A stretch of 7,167 bases of DNA from Actinomycetota bacterium (lineage in GTDB: Bacteria; Actinomycetota; Actinomycetes; Nanopelagicales; Nanopelagicaceae), in assembly GCA_009700155.1 (NCBI GenBank), contig WLMP01000045.1, positions 1-7,167 of the forward strand. Reading direction: 5' to 3'. The notes beneath the pieces are model-generated. The model ran no database searches, was not told the origin of the DNA, and was given only the letters and a program-made list of their open reading frames with translations. Of this stretch, positions 5,245 to 7,167 are shown in pieces (within the stretch, counting starts at the first letter, position 1; each line of letters opens with the position of its first letter). Made by a program: the position numbers and the translations under genes.

Positions 5245-7106
5245 TTTTCCTGCAGGTTTTGCCTCTCATATAGATCAAAATATAGTCCTCGTTTTTCAAC
5301 TAATTGCTCGTGAGTTCCGCTTTCCACAATCAACCCTCCATCAATAACAAGTATTTGGTCTGCGTTAATAATTGTAGATAAACGGTGCGCAATCACAATG
5401 CTAGTCCGGCCAATTAAAGCCTCCTTTAAAGCAGCTTGCACTAAAGCTTCATTCTCTGAATCCAAATGTGCTGTTGCCTCATCTAAAATTACAATTCTTG
5501 GTTTTTTAAGTAGTAATCTTGCAATAGCTAATCTTTGTCTTTCACCGCCAGATAATCTGTGCCCTCTCTCGCCTACTATGGTATCTAGGCCATTCGGGAG
5601 AGTTTGAATAAATTCCCATATTCGTGCAGCACGGCAAGCTTGCTCAATCTCAGAATCATGTGCATAAGGGTTTGCATATTTCAGATTATTCAAAATAGAG
5701 TCATGAAACATATGTGAATCTTGTGTTACCACTCCAATAATACTTCGAAGTGATTTCATACTGTACTTTCTTATATCAATACCATCAATAAGAATAGAAC
5801 CCTCGGTAACATCGTATAGTCTTGGAATTAGTGAACTTATTGTGCTCTTTCCAGCACCCGATGGTCCAACAATTCCAGTTAGAGTTCCTGGATGTGCTAG
5901 AAATGAAATACCCTTTAAAACTTCACCACTATCCATTATTTCTGGCTTAGCGACAGATTCTAAAGATGCTAATGAGATCTGTTGAGCGTTTGGATATGCA
6001 AATTTAACTGAATCGAATTTAAGTTCAGGCTTAATTGAGCTGATTTCAATTGCATCAGGTAAATCCTTAACCATAGGCTCTAAATCCAGCACCTCGAAAA
6101 CTCTTTCAAAAGAAACTAGCGCACTCATTACATCGACTCTCACATTTGATAGCGCTGTTAATGGTCCATAAAGTCTGGCTAAGAGAGCAGCAATAGCAAG
6201 CAGGGTACCAACAGTAATTTCACCACTAATCGCAAGCTGCCCACCAATTCCATAAGCTATAGCGGTTGCGATGGCTGCAACTGATGTGAGTGCAATAAAG
6301 AAAACTCTGTTAAGCATCGCGATTGAAATCCCAATATCTGCGACTCTCCTAGCTTTTGTTGAAAACTCATCTTTCTCTGCCTTTGCATCACCATATAAAG
6401 AGACCAATAAGGCTCCTGAAACATTAAAGCGCTCTGTCATTGTCGAAGACATCTGGGCATTGATATCAAATGATTGTCTTGTGTATTGCTGAAGCTTTCG
6501 ACCCACCCATTTGGTCGGATATAGAAAAACTGGTAACAAGGCAAGGGAGGCCAAAGTTATCTGCCATGAAAGTGTAAGCATTGCAATTGTTACAAGAAAA
6601 AGACTTAGCAGATTACTTACGACACCTGAAAGGGTTGAAGTAAAAGCTTGCTGAGCACCAATAACATCTGAGTTAAGCCTAGAAATTAACGCACCTGTTT
6701 GGGTGCGTGTAAAGAATGCGATGGATTGCTTCTGAACATGCTCGAAGACCATTTTTCTAAGATCGAAAATCAACCCTTCACCAATTCTGGAGGAAAACCA
6801 TCTTCCGATCATGCTAAAGATTGCATCAAGAATTGCAATCAAAGCAACCGCTGCTGCCAGTTTGGTAACCAAACTGCTATTACCCGGAATGACACCTTCA
6901 TCTATGAGCTGTTTTAGCAGCAATGGTGTTGCAATTATTAAAAAGGCATCAATAACAACTGTGATCATAAAAAAGCTAAGTGATACCTTGTATGGGGCTG
7001 CAAAACCTACAATCCGCTTGAAGGTTCCTGGTTTTAATTTTTGATTCTTGACAGATTGATCAGCAGTTAGAGATCTAAAAGACATCCAAGAGGCATGCAT
7101 TGACAT
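5241..7106 (-). CDS. ABC exporter, fused membrane and ATPase domains (multidrug/lipid type)
   Basis: A 621-residue half-transporter (type IV ABC exporter fold, MsbA/LmrA-like) that would act as a dimer in the cytoplasmic membrane, using ATP to export a substrate that cannot be read from the sequence. Six membrane helices lie roughly at 43-65, 82-105, 160-180, 183-200, 268-290 and 297-316. The ATPase domain shows A-loop Y371, Walker A GPSGAGKST (414-422), Q-loop Q462, signature LSGGE (518-522), Walker B IVILDE (538-543, E543), D-loop D549 and H-loop H574, so it looks fully active. An extra segment of about 20 residues (376-395, including SLASLESVA) sits between A-loop and Walker A; I recall it from actinobacterial homologs. 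Start: ATG 7106, 7100 or 7085 are all possible with no SD; 7106 is preferred because a TANNNT -10 lies six bases upstream. It converges on the DUF3099 gene. Confidence 0.92.
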   Translation of the reverse strand: MSMHASWMSFRSLTADQSVKNQKLKPGTFKRIVGFAAPYKVSLSFFMITVVIDAFLIIATPLLLKQLIDEGVIPGNSSLVTKLAAAVALIAILDAIFSMIGRWFSSRIGEGLIFDLRKMVFEHVQKQSIAFFTRTQTGALISRLNSDVIGAQQAFTSTLSGVVSNLLSLFLVTIAMLTLSWQITLASLALLPVFLYPTKWVGRKLQQYTRQSFDINAQMSSTMTERFNVSGALLVSLYGDAKAEKDEFSTKARRVADIGISIAMLNRVFFIALTSVAAIATAIAYGIGGQLAISGEITVGTLLAIAALLARLYGPLTALSNVRVDVMSALVSFERVFEVLDLEPMVKDLPDAIEISSIKPELKFDSVKFAYPNAQQISLASLESVAKPEIMDSGEVLKGISFLAHPGTLTGIVGPSGAGKSTISSLIPRLYDVTEGSILIDGIDIRKYSMKSLRSIIGVVTQDSHMFHDSILNNLKYANPYAHDSEIEQACRAARIWEFIQTLPNGLDTIVGERGHRLSGGERQRLAIARLLLKKPRIVILDEATAHLDSENEALVQAALKEALIGRTSIVIAHRLSTIINADQILVIDGGLIVESGTHEQLVEKRGLYFDLYERQNLQEN

Positions 7107-7118
7107 GAGATGACAGTA
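7106..7118 (-). promoter_or_regulatory. Candidate leaderless promoter of the ABC exporter gene
   Basis: On the minus strand TACTGT (7118-7113) matches TANNNT and lies exactly six bases before the ATG at 7106, the same spacing as at the DUF3099 gene. TTAAGC, 17 bases further upstream, is a partial -35. No SD is present before any of the three candidate ATGs. The remaining bases to the window end (7119-7167) show no other feature. Confidence 0.4.
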
Positions 7119-7167
7119 ACGAGTTATTTAGAAAAGCTTAAACTGTAAATCCGATCGAGCGTAATTG

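Noticed and set aside
5398..5607. Plus-strand open frame opposite the ABC ATPase domain
   Set aside because: It is antisense to the signature and Walker B region, whose minus-strand reading is unmistakable.
1..7167. Defence system, prophage, mobile element or CRISPR array
   Set aside because: All frames with real coding character are housekeeping or transport genes; no transposase, integrase, spaced repeats or target-site duplications were seen.

Overview
The window reads as ordinary chromosomal DNA from an AT-rich actinobacterium. The evidence is the gene order infC-rpmI-rplT-RNA methyltransferase-pheS-pheT, an actinobacterial-style IF3 N-terminus, a DUF3099 membrane protein (a family I know from Actinobacteria) and an actinobacterial-type fused ABC exporter. 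Low GC, short spacers and at least two genes without a Shine-Dalgarno (SD) site suggest a streamlined freshwater lineage such as Nanopelagicales (acI). That placement is inference from style, not from a phylogenetic marker search.

Layout. Positions 1-3301 (minus strand) hold a translation operon, read right to left: infC, rpmI, rplT, a SpoU/TrmH-family 23S rRNA methyltransferase, pheS and the first 96 codons of pheT, which runs off the left edge. Spacers are 24, 11, 23 and 10 bases, and pheS/pheT overlap in ATGA. Positions 3302-3624 are a divergent intergenic region. It carries the infC promoter and leader on the minus strand and the uracil permease leader on the plus strand. Positions 3625-4881 (plus) encode a UraA-type uracil:proton symporter, closed by a strong intrinsic terminator. 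Positions 4972-5244 (plus) encode the small DUF3099 protein. Its stop codon overlaps, inside one CTAG, the stop codon of a convergent 621-residue ABC exporter at 5241-7106 (minus), whose promoter region ends the window.

How it works together. The left half makes an initiation factor, two large-subunit ribosomal proteins, an rRNA-modifying enzyme and phenylalanyl-tRNA synthetase, all for translation. The permease (uracil salvage), DUF3099 protein and exporter are separate transcription units.

I see no mobile element, CRISPR array, phage gene or new multi-gene system. The points worth attention are regulatory: infC has no canonical start codon and must begin at AUC; its SD directly abuts a leader hairpin overlapped by a 9-codon reading frame; a perfect 14-bp inverted repeat lies inside the first 18 codons of the methyltransferase gene; a hairpin precedes the permease SD; and two genes look leaderless with the same -10 to ATG spacing.
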